Positions 24,460 to 37,632 of a stretch of 64,000 bases of DNA are shown in pieces (the stretch's first letter is position 1; every line of letters starts with the position of its first letter). The notes beneath the pieces were generated by a model, which saw only the letters and a program-made list of their open reading frames with translations, had not been told where the DNA came from and made no database searches. Location: assembly GCA_944990035.1 (NCBI GenBank), contig CALYLX010000140.1, positions 1 through 64,000 of the forward strand. The letters run 5' to 3'. A program made the translations under genes and the position numbers. This stretch comes from Clitopilus passeckerianus. Lineage: Eukaryota > Basidiomycota > Agaricomycetes > Agaricales > Entolomataceae.

Positions 24460-25281
24460 TCACATATGAATGGATGTAAAGCGTAACTTGGGAGACAAAG
24501 GGGGAAGCTCTAATAGAGCTAAAAGAATGCATGCATCTGAACCAGTAGTGTTTACGTGACCTCCGCCATGGTTTGAGCACCACAGAGAAAGTTGTATCGG
24601 GCTGAAGTGAGTCGGATTTGGCAACAAGGAAAGAATCCGACGTATCCGTTCACGCTCCTGTGGATTTGGGCAATCAGTTATATTGCCATACGGTGGGGCG
24701 CCGAAAAAACATACCTCGTCAGGTGGGTCTACAGCATCATAGACAAGAGCCAACCTTTCCAGCTGGTGTGCTCGGAGTAGGGAGGGCTCAGAAAGTTGGA
24801 ATGCAAACGACGTGCGCCTTTCCTGGTGGAATTGGAGAGATCGCAAATTGCTGAAGAGTTCAGGTTCCAGCTCTCGACTCTCCAAATTTTTAGAATATGG
24901 CTGGGCGCGTTGATTTGGCAGAGTCAACCCAGGTGCAGTAGCTGCCTGCAATATGCTTCGAGGAATTTCCCTGGTTCCCTGAAACCAATCGAGATTCAAG
25001 TTGCGCAAATTGTTCAGAGGTTCTGGTAGACGCAATGGCAGCCCGTCTCTGTGGAGTAAGTGGATTGCCTCCAGGTTGTGGCGATGGTCAAGGAAGAGTG
25101 GTTGGGCAATTAATATAGGAAATGGACCCATCGAAAGACTGAGCCGTCTTAACTTCGGCCATTTGGCTATCTTTGAGAGTGAACCGAAAGGTGTTTCCGC
25201 CCAATCCCATGTTAGTACGCTAGAAAAACAATAACTACAAATGTGGAAATTTTCGAGGTCGGGGCAGCGGTTGACAAGCAT
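24460..25281 (-). CDS. F-box/LRR-like protein, 5' end unresolved
   Basis: The 273-residue open frame begins MLVNRCPDLENFHICSYC and shows irregular leucine-rich spacing (WPKLRRLSLSMGP, HNLEAIHLLHRDGLPLRLPE, LNNLRNLNLDW), as in the C-terminal halves of Agaricomycete F-box proteins that select targets for ubiquitination. No F-box is present in this frame. The frame continues upstream with coding character (ACKTTAVLRFFIEAST, then FWKFGNLNNF) but meets a TAG at 25369-25371, before which another coding-like stretch (AVTDCWILGAVV) appears. Either an intron ends at that TAG or the gene is broken there. The complete gene may therefore be truncated. Confidence 0.55.
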   Translation of the reverse strand: MLVNRCPDLENFHICSYCFSSVLTWDWAETPFGSLSKIAKWPKLRRLSLSMGPFPILIAQPLFLDHRHNLEAIHLLHRDGLPLRLPEPLNNLRNLNLDWFQGTREIPRSILQAATAPGLTLPNQRAQPYSKNLESRELEPELFSNLRSLQFHQERRTSFAFQLSEPSLLRAHQLERLALVYDAVDPPDEVCFFGAPPYGNITDCPNPQERERIRRILSLLPNPTHFSPIQLSLWCSNHGGGHVNTTGSDACILLALLELPPLSPKLRFTSIHM

Positions 25282-25564
25282 ATCGGTTGAAGCTTCGATA
25301 AAGAACCTAAGTACGGCCGTGGTTTTGCATGCGTAAGAAAAGTTATTGAGGTTGCCGAATTTCCAGAACTAGGCATTCGAGTCCAGTATAGCGTCTTTCA
25401 TGGTGTTGGTGAACTCGAAAGGCTGCAGTGGAGATGAGACCACAGCACCAAGTATCCAACAATCGGTCACCGCCTTGTGTAGAGTTTACCAATATTAACT
25501 AAATTTTTACATTCTTATGGTCATACATTTCTATACATACTTGCTACTAGTCCTACACATGCAC

Positions 25565-27074
25565 CTAATCGTGTTCAACGGCATCTTCAGTGGGATCCGT
25601 TTCTTCTTCTTCACTTTCTTCTTCGTCATCGTCATCCTCCTCCTCCTCCTCACTCTCACTCTCACTCTCATTGAAAGTGAGAGGAATATAACCATCACCG
25701 AAGTTGGCATCTGATGCCTGTTGTTCAATCGAAGTAACATCAGTACCAACAGAACGAGCAACATCAGAATTGCCTGTTCCCAAAGAACTAGCCACGGTGA
25801 CAGTGGAAGGTGGTGGAGGCTCCGTGGCCACCTTCGACACTGGCTTGCGGTTCCTGTTGGCGCGGATGACATGGGGAAGCTTACAGCCCTTCGTAGAGCA
25901 GGTACCCTTTTCCGCGAAATCAGGACATTCCCGGACATGTTGCTTGTCGCAGTCGAGTCCTTTTTCGCAGTAGCCTAGCACAGCAAAGTCGCGGCAGACA
26001 CCCTGCCTTGCACCAACATTCACATGAGGGAAAGGACAGCTGTCGCGCGTGCAGCGACCCTTGTTAACGAAATGGAGACAAAGAGGAGTGCGTTCGGGAG
26101 TCGGGTCATGAGAGAGATTGCAGGTCTCTTCAGTGTTGGGACAGTTGCCTTGTAAGAAATTCCAGCAGACGGCAATCTTGGAGGGATCATGCTTATATGG
26201 ACAGGTGAGGCCACGACTACAGGAACCTGTAGGAAAAAAGAGTAAATGGTCGTTCGGTATCGCGAAAGGGAGACCGAGAAGACTGCAGGTAGAATCTTGC
26301 GGGGCTTTCTCTTGAGGTCGAGGGATACACACCTGTAGTCGTAAACCTCGGACAAGGCTTATCCACATATTTGCGTGACTTTGCCCGCCGGTCCCTGAGT
26401 AATATGTCAGAGTATATCGTGGAGAAACTAAAGTACAAACTGATAAGGCCGGTTGTTGTTGGTCAGCGTCATGTTACGGTTTACTGGCCGGCCAGGCCTG
26501 GGTCTTGAGGGTTTAGGTTTGTAGGTTCTTGAAGCTGGGATAAGGTGTCCTGATTTTCTTGCGTATTGGTGGCTTGCTGAAGTCGGTGGTCTTGAAGAAT
26601 TGGGTCCAGAGGAAGCCGGTTTCGGAACTGTCGCAACTGATGAGCCTGGAAGAACATGAAGAATAGAATGCAGGACTCACGATCCTTGCGCACTAACGAA
26701 CGTCCGGAAGATTCAAACGCCACTCCATTCAGAACAACGTCCTTCACTTCTGTCGAAAGTGGCTTGGGTGGTTGGGGCTGGGTAGGTGGTGTCGGTGTCG
26801 GTGTCGTAGTGGTGGTTGTCGAAGTCGAGGTGGGTCGAACATACTTGTTGCTTGCTGGCCTAAAGTTTGGGTTTACGTACGCATTAGTTCTTGAGTTGGT
26901 CCTGTAGAATCCTGGGTGGCTTGACGTTGAAGATTTGGCCTGGTTGATAGACGCTAAAAATCTCTGAATTAACAATCTCATCGTTATAAGCCCGCTCAGC
27001 GAGTTTGACATGCCTGTGAGTCGGGCAATCTCGAGCCTCATCTGGGCCTCCGTTGTTGCTGACGACGAAGACAT
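25565..27074 (-). CDS. Five-CCCH zinc-finger RNA-binding protein (ZC3H3-like)
   Basis: There are five consecutive CCCH fingers: CPRFTTTGSCSRGLTCPYKH, CWNFLQGNCPNTEETCNLSH, CLHFVNKGRCTRDSCPFPH, CRDFAVLGYCEKGLDCDKQH and CPDFAEKGTCSTKGCKLPH. This array matches metazoan ZC3H3, a factor in mRNA polyadenylation and export. The N-terminus (MSSSSATTEAQMRLEIARLT, from 27074) is a short helix followed by a Thr/Pro-rich linker; a basic region DRRAKSRKYVDK precedes the first finger. The C-terminus is an extremely acidic Glu/Asp/Ser tail encoded by a simple repeat at about 25610-25680. At least three introns are needed; one near 27010 is ambiguous because the frame also stays open without it. It lies only 90 bp downstream of the CCZ1-like gene on the same strand. 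Confidence 0.85.
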
Positions 27075-27164
27075 GCTAGTGGTCGAAAGTGGTCGTCGTT
27101 TGCTTTGCTCGGTCAGTGTATTGATCTAATGTGTTTACAACTATTTACGCCAAGTGGCTCTAGC

Positions 27165-29498
27165 CTAATTGTCGTTACATCGCCTGACAATGCCAGCCAG
27201 AACGTTGTCTACATCGCCCAGACTAGCCTCTTTTCTGTAAACTGCCATGTAAACTTCACCTCCCTTGGTCGATCCACCTTCCTTAGAACAGAGTCCACGT
27301 CGAGCAATGTGCCAATGTTGTGGGTTCTGGCCCCGAGAGAAAACTTCGGAGATATCTGGATCCCTGGATAACTTGGCCTTAGGAAGTATCAATAATTATC
27401 AGAAAAATAACGTACAAGCTCTGCATTTCCTGCGCTGCGTAAAGCTGCCCGGACTTTGAAGTGAAATCCGTACTTGATACCGTGAATTTTCCTGGGAGGG
27501 ACATGATGTGCGTATCTGTTGGCTGAAGGATTGTCGTGGCGGAAGGTAGGGATTCTGAAATTCTGTAATCATATTATCAGCAAGGAACCGGAAATACTAT
27601 TCTGATAGTGCTCTTACGTCTTTGACTGCTCCTCAATGAGAGCATTCTCGATATTCTCTATGGTTCTTGATGAGGCCTCCGCTATTGACGATATTGATTC
27701 TTCTACACAACATTCGTCCAGACCAACCAATGCAACAAGCATGTTATGCCTCTAAAAACAACGGATCAGTATTAGCCACAGGTCAGCGAGGCGAGAGCTT
27801 ACAGTTAGGTAGAAGACCTTTTGACGGATGGTCTCCAATGAGCCCTTTGCACCAGCCAGATGGACATGCACAAACTTGAGTTCAGGTAAATGCTCCTCAG
27901 CTGAAGAATCCACTGAGGCAAATGCAATCGCATCTGGTGCATTGTCTTGCTCTTCTTCCTTCTCTGCAACAACCGACTCTTGTTCCACATCAGAGTCCGC
28001 ACTACCGGAGCCAGTGGCACCAGGGGTATGGTCCAGGCTGGCTAGGTGCGCATTCATTGTGCTTCCAGATGGCGAAGCGACGGGGGTGATAGTATCCGAA
28101 ATCGCATCCCTGAGCGCATCAGGATCGATATCCACTCTCGGAGCAACTCTCGCGTCTTCGTCCTGATTCTCCTGGGCATGCTTCTCGGATATCCCCTGCT
28201 GGTCCGTAGGCACAGCCGTGGAGGCTGCCTGAGGGGACACCGCACGTGAACTCATTGGGGATGCTTTCCTGCTTGCTCCACGCCCGAATGTCAAATAATC
28301 TGGCCACTTCCATTTCATGTCAACATTCAACTGAACGCCTGGCATGCCCAGAAAGCCCGATGGAGCCCCATCCTGAGTCCTTGGCGGATGTGGTAGGTCT
28401 TTGGCATCGCTGGAGGGTTCCGAGTCACTTGGACTACGTACGGTGCCATCGCTGGCTTCGAGGGCGTGAGATGGGGACGGTTCGGCTGGTGGAGGAATAA
28501 GGGATTGAAGATGTTGTGCGAGGGCGGGTGGGAATTGGGCAGCTTGGTAGTTGGTGGAGGGAACAAAATAAGGAGGAAGGATGAAAAGAGAGGAGCAGTT
28601 CCGCGATATCTCGCTTATGGAGTCATCTAACAACGGTTCGATTACACGGGAAAAGGGGTGTAAAGGTATGCCTGCAAGAGATAATCAGGTTTTGCCAGGA
28701 AGACATGTGTTGTCCGACAGACCGAGATGTTCTCTAAATCCTTGTCCGTCTTCTAAGTTCCAAGACCATGCCCATACAGTAAAAAAACGCTCGAGTTGCA
28801 GTTCCAGTGCTTGTTGTCCTAGAGTATTCAAGATTTGGGTAAATGATCCATGAGTGAGCTGGAAAGCATACTGCATTAGGCTCTCTTGCAGTTTCACAAG
28901 GGGCAATGGGTACATACCTTGAACCGCTGGTACGCCCGTAGAATAGCTTGCCGGATAGCCAAGTCATGTACAGATCCATCGATGTAGTCGTAAACGACCT
29001 CTGTCTCCTCGCCCTTATCCTTCGCAGATTTCGTCTTGTCCGATGCTTTGCCCTTGCCTTTATTCAAGAGTGGTCGGGGCACTTTGGCTACTTCTATAGC
29101 CTACTAATTAACCTTAAGAGAAGCGTGGTAGCAGAGGTTTGGGGTCTCACTGCATGGATCCAGAAGTTCGGCTCGGGCGATACCATGACCATGCGTTTAG
29201 ATTGCGAGTGGATGTTGTTACAGGGATCGTTGACATTGAACATTCTGAAGGCGAGTTGAGCTTTCCTACCGAATGCAGGATAATTGTAAACGTACTCTGA
29301 GAAGTTAACCAGCGCCTTTGCCAGCCCGACCTGCCTTAACATCCTATCGCGCGAAACTGCTCGTTCCTTTGCCGTGTAGAACAAGATATGAGCCTGCTCT
29401 TCTGCATCCTCGTCATCTTCGGGTATCGGTCCAATAGGCTGCAAAGATGGGTTGTAGATCGTCAAATATAGTAGGTTTGGTGGTATCCTGCCACCCAT
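27165..29498 (-). CDS. ccz1: CCZ1 homologue, Mon1-Ccz1 Rab7 GEF subunit
   Basis: The N-terminal longin-type region reads LLYLTIYNPSLQP, then an acidic loop, EEQAHILFYTAKERAVSRD and RQVGLAKALVNFSE. It continues across a 51-nt intron into MFNVNDPC and VMVSPEPNFW, all landmarks of Ccz1. The middle is a long Ser/Pro/Glu-rich insert (about 27.9-28.6 kb), followed by VHVHLAGAKGSLE and RHNMLVALVGLDE; the C-terminus ends LAGIVRRCNDN. Ccz1 pairs with Mon1 to exchange nucleotide on Rab7/Ypt7 at late endosomes and vacuoles and is needed for autophagosome fusion. Mon1 is not in this window. Six or more introns are required. The neighbour on each side is on the same strand with gaps of 90 and 228 bp. Confidence 0.85.
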
Positions 29499-29726
29499 CT
29501 GCCGGACTGAGATGGTGGTGCAGAGCAGAGCGCAAATGCTTCCAGTTCGCTCTCACGCATGGTCAATCAATACTATTCAACACCCGAGGTCGTAACTTGA
29601 ACGTAAATCTCAAAGATAGAGAATAAAAGTGTTCAAAGCAACGAAAGCAATACTTGAAAAACGTAGCAGGATTTAATGTATACAATACGGTTTAAATTGC
29701 GATATTGCAAGCCCATGAAGAATTCG

Positions 29727-32700
29727 TCAAGATTCCTCCGCTTTCTGACTCTCTGTTTTCTCTGGTGCGATCTCCTCCTTCGCAGTCTCACTAGCATTCG
29801 CCTCGACCTCCTGCTTTTTGGCCGCTATATTTGATCTCGCGAGTGGTTTCGGGAAAACCTGATCTTCAGGGATGTGTGCACCCCAATCCTCATCCCCTAG
29901 TTCATCCAGATCATCCGGGTCTATGTCCGCTTCGTTTGAGGATGAAGGTGACACGTTCACAGACGGATCTGGATATTCGCTGGCCTGGGTTGAATCCCGT
30001 TCATCATCGAGGTCATCGCGTGATCTGCATTCGCATTAGCCAGTGGTAGTAGTCATCCGATTGGCGAACAATGCACTCACGTCTTTCCACGATCGTTTGG
30101 CTGCTCTCGAGTCTCGTAACCATATGATGCGAAGGAAGGCAATCGATAGCCTGGGAAGAGAGCAGCATGTAATGGCATCCTGTTATGATCGACTTCCTCT
30201 CCCTCGCCCTCATGCTCGAAACCTCCTCGATCTAGGGCGCCATAGTCTGGGAGGACCTCACCATATTCATTCGGAGGTAGAGTTATCATGGGTAGTCCTC
30301 CCCCCATGCCCCCTAGTGTGTTGATCTTACTCCAAAAGTCATCCTTGCCCGAAGAATCCGCTTCCTCGTTGGGTGGTGTAGGAAGCTGAGTGTCAACTTT
30401 CATATCATGGCTATCGTCTTCCTGCGTAGCTTCGGCAGCAGCAGCAGTAGCAGCAGCGGAGGCGGCGGCGGCATCAGCTTTGGCGCGGGCTTCTTCAATT
30501 CTGTGGTGACTCTTCCCTCCAAGAGGGTCTGATGTCCGACGCCGATAGAAGAGTAGATAGGCATTCGCGTTCTGCAGCAGGGATCAGATAATACTACTAG
30601 TTCATGACGGAAAGCGCTTACCACTGCATCCTCAGGTTTGGCCGAAGTAACATGGGAATCATCAAAGTGATACCATTTGTCGGTGAGGTGATTCAGTGCA
30701 TAGGCACGGTAGTGCCCTCCACCCAACCCTCCCATATGCTCGTCAACAGCAAAGAGGTCATAAACCAATGGCTCATCGACATGGTCAAGTTCCAATTCGT
30801 CCAAGGAAGCGCCTTGCTCAGCGAGTTTCTTCGCAATAGCCCTCTCTCCGACATAATCACTGAGGTCAAGACCTTCAGTTGGGAAGTCGATGAACGCATC
30901 AATTTTGTCCCTCAACGAGCGGTTATTGCTGAATCTCTTGAGATGAACGACGAGAATGTCCGGAGTGGTCCACAATTGGAACTTCTTGGTGGCGGCTTGG
31001 TGTTTCTTGCACTGAGGGCAGTACCACAGGTCGTCCTCGCCGAGTTTCTCCTCTTTCGTGAACTCCTCCAAACAATCCTGTAGAGTCAACCCCTTCTTGA
31101 CCTTCTCAGCCGCACCCTTCTTCCCAGCAACATACTCGGGATGCTCGAAAGTCTCCCAACTGTCCCAAAGCGCGTGCTCCCACTTGCGGTCGTCACCGAA
31201 GTAGAAGGCCTTGAAATTCTCGTCGAATTCACAATGGAATGCATCTCCTTCCTTAACAATCGGTGCTTCGGGACCAACTTCCCTCAGTCGGTCTGCCCAA
31301 GATTCGTACGTCTTGGAGTCATAGCGGGAATACTGCTGCGTTCCAAACTCCTTCTGATTGGTCTGAAGACGGAGGTTGAAGAGATCTTTCTTGGGGCCAA
31401 CGCGCTGCGGCTGGACAACCTCTGCAGGTGGTCGCTCGGCGACATCGAGAACCATGGCCTTCTCGTCCACGATGTCGCCCTCCTCTTCAGGAGGTTCCGC
31501 AGCTTGCATGGTGACGACCTCGCCATTCTCTTTGATCTCGGTTATGGTATCCGTGACAGGAGGGAAGCCGTTGAGTTTAACCTCAGCAACCTCTGTTATG
31601 GGACCTTCTTCCCAGGTGAAAAGATCGCGGGCATTTCTGGTCCACCGTTGCAGGCGATTGACGATGAGTTCGTAGATGGATTCCTTGTCCTTCGCATTTT
31701 CTTCGTAAATGGCCATGATGAATGGGTATCCGAATCCAGTCTTGGCAGTGGTATAATATCGCATTGAGGTAGAAGGTGCAGCTGCATCCGTGAGGTATAC
31801 AGGGACCAGAATAGGATCGTCAGGTTGTCTTTTATAGGAGCGACTTTGCTGAGCGTTGCAGGGAAGCTCGAAGCACACAATTATGTCGTTGGTGGCCATA
31901 TCACCAACCATTACATTATCGTCTAGGTTCTTGTAGAACTTGTTACTGAAGATTTCGAGGGTTAAAAGCTGACGAGTAAAATTAGCAAGTGTTGAGGTGG
32001 GGAATGGAGGCGCTCACGTTTTCAGGCGGAGCATCCATCCAACGGCCCAGGAGGTTCCGCAGGTCCTTGAAGGTGGAGTTGCCGTTAATCTCAACGGGAA
32101 CCTAGACGGAAAGGTTAGTACACAGCTTTTGTAAGAATACGTCCAGCCTACGACGACATGGCTCTTGTTAAGATTCCACGGGATATAGAAGATCTTGTGT
32201 TTCCATTTCTTTTGAATGGGCAGTGGCAAAGTGAGGTACATGAATGGGTCGAAGGTGATAGAGACCTGTATATTTTGTTCAGCATAAACGCCACGACTCC
32301 CCGAGGAAAGGCTGACCTTGTTACACTCGGGGCAAACGAGCGTGCTCTGATATTGTCCCTGGAACAGGTCCACTATGACACTATCGTTTCTCTTCATATA
32401 CCCCTCCCAACTATTCCTCGCCAGGTTCACAAGATCCATGTCATTTCCCCCCTCCCAATCAGGCTTCTCAACATATGGCTTCTTCAAGACCCGGTTCAGA
32501 TCCTCGTGGAGGCCATCCAACAGGAATGCAACGAGTTCTTGGGAGTCGTGCTGTTGATAACCACTGAACTGAGGTGCAAACCGTTGCAGCTGCATCTTGA
32601 ACTCTCGAGGAGAGTAAGAGTAGGATGAGCTTGTCTTTGCCCAAATCCGATGTAGAAGGGAGCCGAAAGACTCTGCAATTGCACCACCCATACCAAGTGG

Positions 32701-34165
32701 GTTGTCTGGGTTGAGTTCTTCCTTGAAGAGTCCGGCTAGAAAAAAGTCAATGTAAATAGATGATGCTGCAGTTTTGAAGCCGATACTCACTGAGGAAGTA
32801 ATCGGAAAGCTCCTTGTTGTGGGCAAGACATTGAATTGCAGAGTTCATGAAACAAGTGTTCCCCCTGTTGTAAAAAATCAGATCGAGGGTGAAAGGGGAA
32901 ATTACAATGCAGCGTACATGTTGCCGAGTCCAAGTGTGCCAGGATCGATCGCCTTCTCAACATTCGTGGTAAATGGAATCTTCTTGGCAGACCTCGATTC
33001 CGAGCCTTCGCCCTTGGTCGCAGATTTGGACCACTTGTTGAAGAACCCATCGGCAGATTTGAACAAAGGGGCTGGTGGTTTTGCAGCAGTAGTTGAAGGC
33101 GTAGCACTTGTAGTATCCTCCACCAGCCAGGCTCCATCCTGCTGGTACTCGACAACAAACCAATCTTCGGACTGAACACCCTCCTCCTCTAGCGTTTTTT
33201 CGGAGTTATCGAGAAGTTTGCCGTCCGCGAAGGACACCTCAGCGGGGGAATATTCTATCGAGGTTACATCATCGTCGGGTGGATTGATTTTCCAAACGCG
33301 ATAAGATTGGGGTTGATCGCCCGGGGGAGAGGCTGCAGCCGCCAGTTTGCTGTTCAGCGTCTCTACAGTCTCTCCTGCAGAGATCGTGATCTTCTTGTGG
33401 GTGCTATCCGATTTCGATGTTGAAAGACGTAACAGGTTCAAATTGGGTGGCCGGAGTTCAACAGCTGTCTGCTTGGTGGCGCCTCTCTCGATGACGCGTC
33501 GAGGGAGAGGGTTAATAGGCTCTCCGTACCTAGACCATAATTGAGCATGCCCCCCTAACCTTAATAAACATTTCGACATACCAGTCTACGAAGTGTTGCC
33601 ACGTTTCTTCAGGGACATACTCGAGGTCAACACCTTCGACCAGTGAAAACTGGAGGCTACCAAAAGAGTCGAGAAGACGAGAATTGTCTAGGGGTCCAAG
33701 GTCCTGCTCGGACACCGGTCCATCTTTGTCTATTTCCCCAGTGCATGCCTTCTTCCACTTCTTCCACCAGCCTCGTTCCACCAAGTACCAGGTCTCTCCG
33801 ACTTTCATTGGCCTTTTGACCTCTTTCTCGACGAGCGCACATTTCTCCTTGGGAAGGAGATTCTTGACATCGTTGTCGCGAGGTTTCTCGACGATGGACG
33901 CCTTTTCTAATTCCCCTTCCCCTTGTTCGGCCATGTAGGCATCAATGCCCAGATTCGAATCGGCGAGAGAAAGAGAGGACATCTGATCAACTTTGGGGCT
34001 TCGTATATTGGAATCTTGAGAGGTTGAAGTTGCTACTGCCCGCTTGGGCAAAGAACTAGAGTCATCGGATTCCATGGATTGGCTACGTTGTCGTTTGCGG
34101 CCTATTTGAGATGAATCGTCTGGAGTAGGTGCAGGAGATCCTTCTGGTGTTGATGAAACGTTCAT
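29727..34165 (-). CDS. Ubiquitin carboxyl-terminal hydrolase with DUSP domain (Ubp12/USP4/15-like)
   Basis: This is a large cysteine deubiquitinase. The N-terminus ([17 protein letters not shown] at 34165) is Ser-rich. A DUSP domain follows ([19 protein letters not shown] ... [12 protein letters not shown]), then a ubiquitin-like region. The USP catalytic core has the Cys box [20 protein letters not shown] (split by an intron near 32.9 kb), [20 protein letters not shown], the zinc-site pairs CPEC and CPQC, and the His box [14 protein letters not shown] with a downstream YHFDDSHV. A long insert lies between the two halves of the core, as in USP4/11/15 and yeast Ubp12. The tail is acidic and Pro-rich, ending [10 protein letters not shown]. 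It is divergent from the DAK gene, sharing a 309-bp spacer. Confidence 0.92.
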
Positions 34166-34474
34166 AAATCGTTATAAGGGGTCGTTGCGGATTAAAATAG
34201 GGCTATTGAAGGCCTTTATATTGTACAAGGTGGTCGGCTGGCCAAAGGAATGAAAGGACAAAAGCCAGCGCAATATAAAAACCATACGCAAGGCTTGCAG
34301 GGATGGCAGAGATGGATTGGTAAGCCATCATCGCCTATTGCAGCGTGTGGGAAAAGTGCACTAAAAAGGCAATCAGTGACGGCATCCCCACATGGTCGGC
34401 TAGATCAACCTTGGATGCAGATGACCAGCCACAGTGGTTGCGACTGACGGTTTGGTTCCTAATCTCAAACTACG
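34166..34474. promoter_or_regulatory. Shared divergent promoter, UBP / DAK
   Basis: Only 309 bp separate the two start codons, so both genes must be driven from here. No TATA box is obvious on either side. Confidence 0.5.
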
Positions 34475-36934
34475 ATGACTATCCAGAGTCAGTGAATAGT
34501 GAACTAACATGACTGCTGATACAAGCTGCTAGCTTGGTAGATAAACATTTCCTCAATTCACCCCAGACTCTGGTGGTGGACTCACTGAAAGGGCTTTGCG
34601 CTGTTAACTCTCAGCTGAGCCTTGATGCTGACAACAAAAGTAATGGCTTCTCTCCTGCTTTCTGCAATAAATAAGCTCTGAAAGTGGAATCAGCTGTATA
34701 TCTGGCCTCTCATGATCGATCAAAGGTGGCACTCCTGTGTGGAGGGGGATCTGGCCATGAACCGGCTCATACTGGATTCGTCGGTGAGTTGCACTTCAAC
34801 TACTCGTTACATGTGCACAGACCTCAATTCTCAAAGGCGAGGGCATGCTCACCGGTGAGCTCAACACCCTTAGAGCTATGAAACATCTTTAAGTTGGAAA
34901 AAGCTGCGGTCTGTGGCAATGTCTTCGCTTCCCCAAATGCAAGCCAAGTACTTCGGGGCATCGAGCTTATTGATAATGATAAAGGGTTCGTGACCTTGTT
35001 CTTTTCTTCTATGACAAACGGTTACAACTCTACTCAAGGACTCTTATTATTGTCAAGTTCGTCCTTTCTTACTATTGGGAGATACAATATATTGATCAGT
35101 GCAGGAATTATACTGGCGACGTTCTCAACTTCGGCTTGGCCAAAGAGAAGTATGCTGCCCTCCAGGCGAACAAGGCAGACAAGATAGAGTTCGTGATAGT
35201 CGGTGACGACGTAGCCGTTGGAAAGACTCAGGGAAGCATTGTTGGCCGAAGGTGAGCAGAGAACCAGGTATTTGCTCCCGACGTTCATGGCTCGTAATCA
35301 GGGGCCTTGCCGGGACCGTACTTGTCTACAAGATTGCGGGTGCATTGGCCAATCAGGGTGTCGGCCTCAAGGAAGTTACTAGTGCAGCACGATGGGTCGC
35401 CGCTAACATAGCGACAATCGGTGTTGGGCTTGAGCATTGCCATGTAAGCCATATAATTGCCGAGCCATTCCGTGTCCAATGAGGGTCTTCATAGGTTCCT
35501 GGAACTGCGGCTGGTGAATCTCACCTTCAAGCTTCAGAAATCGAAATTGGTATGGGGATCCACAATGAAGCTGGGCACCGTCGGTTATCCCCAGTTCCTC
35601 CCCTCAAGGAGCTTGTTCCCCAATTGTTAGAGCTGCTCACCTCTACTACCGATCCCGAACGATCTTTCTTGCCTTTCCAAGGAAAGAATGGGAGCGATGA
35701 GGTTGTCTTGATGGTGAACAACCTTGGCGGCTTGAGTGAACTGGAGCTTGGGGGCATTGTGGGAGAGGTTCATTCAGCACTCGTAACCAATGGCGTAAAG
35801 GTTCATAGAGTGCTTTCTGGAAGCTTCATGGTGGGCACAAGCGTATTTATGGCGAATAGTGCTAACTCTGCACTACACTACAGACTAGCCTCAACATGCC
35901 TGGATTCTCTATCACCCTCTTGCTCTTGCCACAGTCAGGCACTTCGTCGGCTCTATCGACCGAGGAAATAATCTCTCTTCTTGACGAGCCATGCAAAGCT
36001 CCAGGGTGGAAGTGGTCGGCATGCGCTGCACCTCCTACCGAGGCTAAGGAGGCACCTAAGGCGACAAGTGGACAGGCTGATACCAAGAGCGACACAAAGA
36101 CTTTGGCAGTTGCGGATACCGCCGTATTTGGCGAAGGTATCAAGCGCGCGTGTGAGGCAGTCATCTCTGCAGAGCCCGAGATAACGAAGATGGACACAAT
36201 TGCTGGTGATGGTGATTGTGGCCTCACACTCAAGGTGAGCGACTTACAGGCATGACCCTCATAATACGGTTCTCAAAGCTCGGAAATGCAGGCTGGTGCG
36301 GAAGGCAAGTCCTGACTCAAAGGGGATATGGCCCAGAGAGAGTTGACAGGGATGGATTGACTGGCAGGTATATTGGCGAAGATATCGGATGGCAATATTA
36401 GCGGGAACGATGTCGTCGACTCCATCATTACTATTGCTCAGGTGGCAGAAGTGGCGATGGGTGGCACGAGTGGTGCCCTGTATTCGTACGTCCTATATCT
36501 CCAGGTACCCTTCGACCGCCACGAGCATGCCGTGCTGAGTCAAGCGTATCTGCTACAGGATATTCTTCTCTGCCCTGGCGCAAGAATTACGGGATACAAC
36601 ATCCTCAGGTTCCACGTCTTCTATCGATCTGAACGTATGGCGTACAGCAGTTCAGTCTGCACTCGACAAGCTCTACACATACACGCGTGCCAGGCCGCCA
36701 TCTCGCACGCTGGTAGATCCTCTCGCTGCGTTTGTTGACGCGTTTGCAAAGAAAGGCGAGGATCTAGGGACGGCTGTGAAGACGGCGGCGACAGCGGCCG
36801 ACGAGACGAAGGACTTCGAAGCGAAGGCCGGCAGGAGCGCGTATGTTGAAGGAGACAGGTTGAAGGAGGAGGAAGTCCCTGATCCCGGTGCGTGGGGTGT
36901 GAAAGTGATCCTGGAGAGCCTGGTTTCGAAATAA
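34475..36934 (+). CDS. dak1: Dihydroxyacetone kinase (single-chain DAK)
   Basis: This enzyme phosphorylates dihydroxyacetone with ATP, for glycerol/methanol-type triose use and detoxification. The start is a six-codon exon (MTIQS, 34475) that joins via a 41-nt intron to LVDKHFLNSPQTLVVDSLKG. The DhaK domain shows LLCGGGSGHEPAHTGFVG, AVCGNVFASPNASQV, NYTGDVLNFGLA, FVIVGDDVAVG and EHCHVPGT, whose His is the residue that binds the substrate covalently. After a Lys/Thr-rich linker, the DhaL domain has DTIAGDGDCGLTLK, the metal-ATP site, and MGGTSGALYSI. It ends VKVILESLVSK. About eight introns are required, several under 60 nt. All motifs are intact. Confidence 0.93.
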
Positions 36935-37632
36935 GGCTTCGGCCCTAATGTTCGGGGGAAGGTGGGTCAGTTTGTTCCTCATCAAGTGGAAGCAAGTGGA
37001 TGTATAGTCTTGTGATCATGCTGTGGTTGTAAGGGTGGTTAAAGACACCGAAATTATGAGTCGATTCATGATTCTTTACGCGGGCTCGTACCCATACTGG
37101 TCGTCATCGCTGTTTTCTCAACGTCAAATTCCAAACAAGGTTCTATCGATCATAGCTTATTTTCCTCGGTGGTATTTCCCCGCAGCCGCTCAGGTCACCG
37201 GTCCCCAACCTCGACTGGTTGCAGTGTCTCCTTTTGTCTTCTTGCATCGGACATCGAATATATTAGTTGGAGTACCCAGCTGAACTTTGAGTTCGGGAGG
37301 GTATGGAAGCGGGTCAAGCGTGGGGTAATAGTCGCAGTTATCGTTGCATTGAAAGGCTTCATACTCATCAGTCGTGGTCTATTTGGATAGTGCGAGGAAA
37401 TTCTTTGTATAAAGTACAGAGTTGATTAATTTACGTACATTGTGCAAGAGATCGTGTCGGTGCGCCCATACTACTAATACGGTATTTTACGGGGGTGAGG
37501 GTATACGGAGTTAGATGATGGACTTCGGAAAACATATGGAAACATTACTTATGGTATCTGCTATATCGAAGGACAACATTAGAGACCGTGAGGAAACGAA
37601 GGTACATGCAACAGAACAGAGGGGGCGAGGAG
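36935..37632. other. Convergent intergenic region
   Basis: It lies between the 3' ends of the DAK and transporter genes. Short frames are present but no motif; it is likely untranslated tails and terminators. Confidence 0.55.

Noticed and set aside
27010..27060. GC-AG intron in the CCCH protein like that in TOR
   Set aside because: Using the ACAG|GCATG donor shifts the frame to a stop; the frame is open without an intron, or with a GT donor 4 nt further on.
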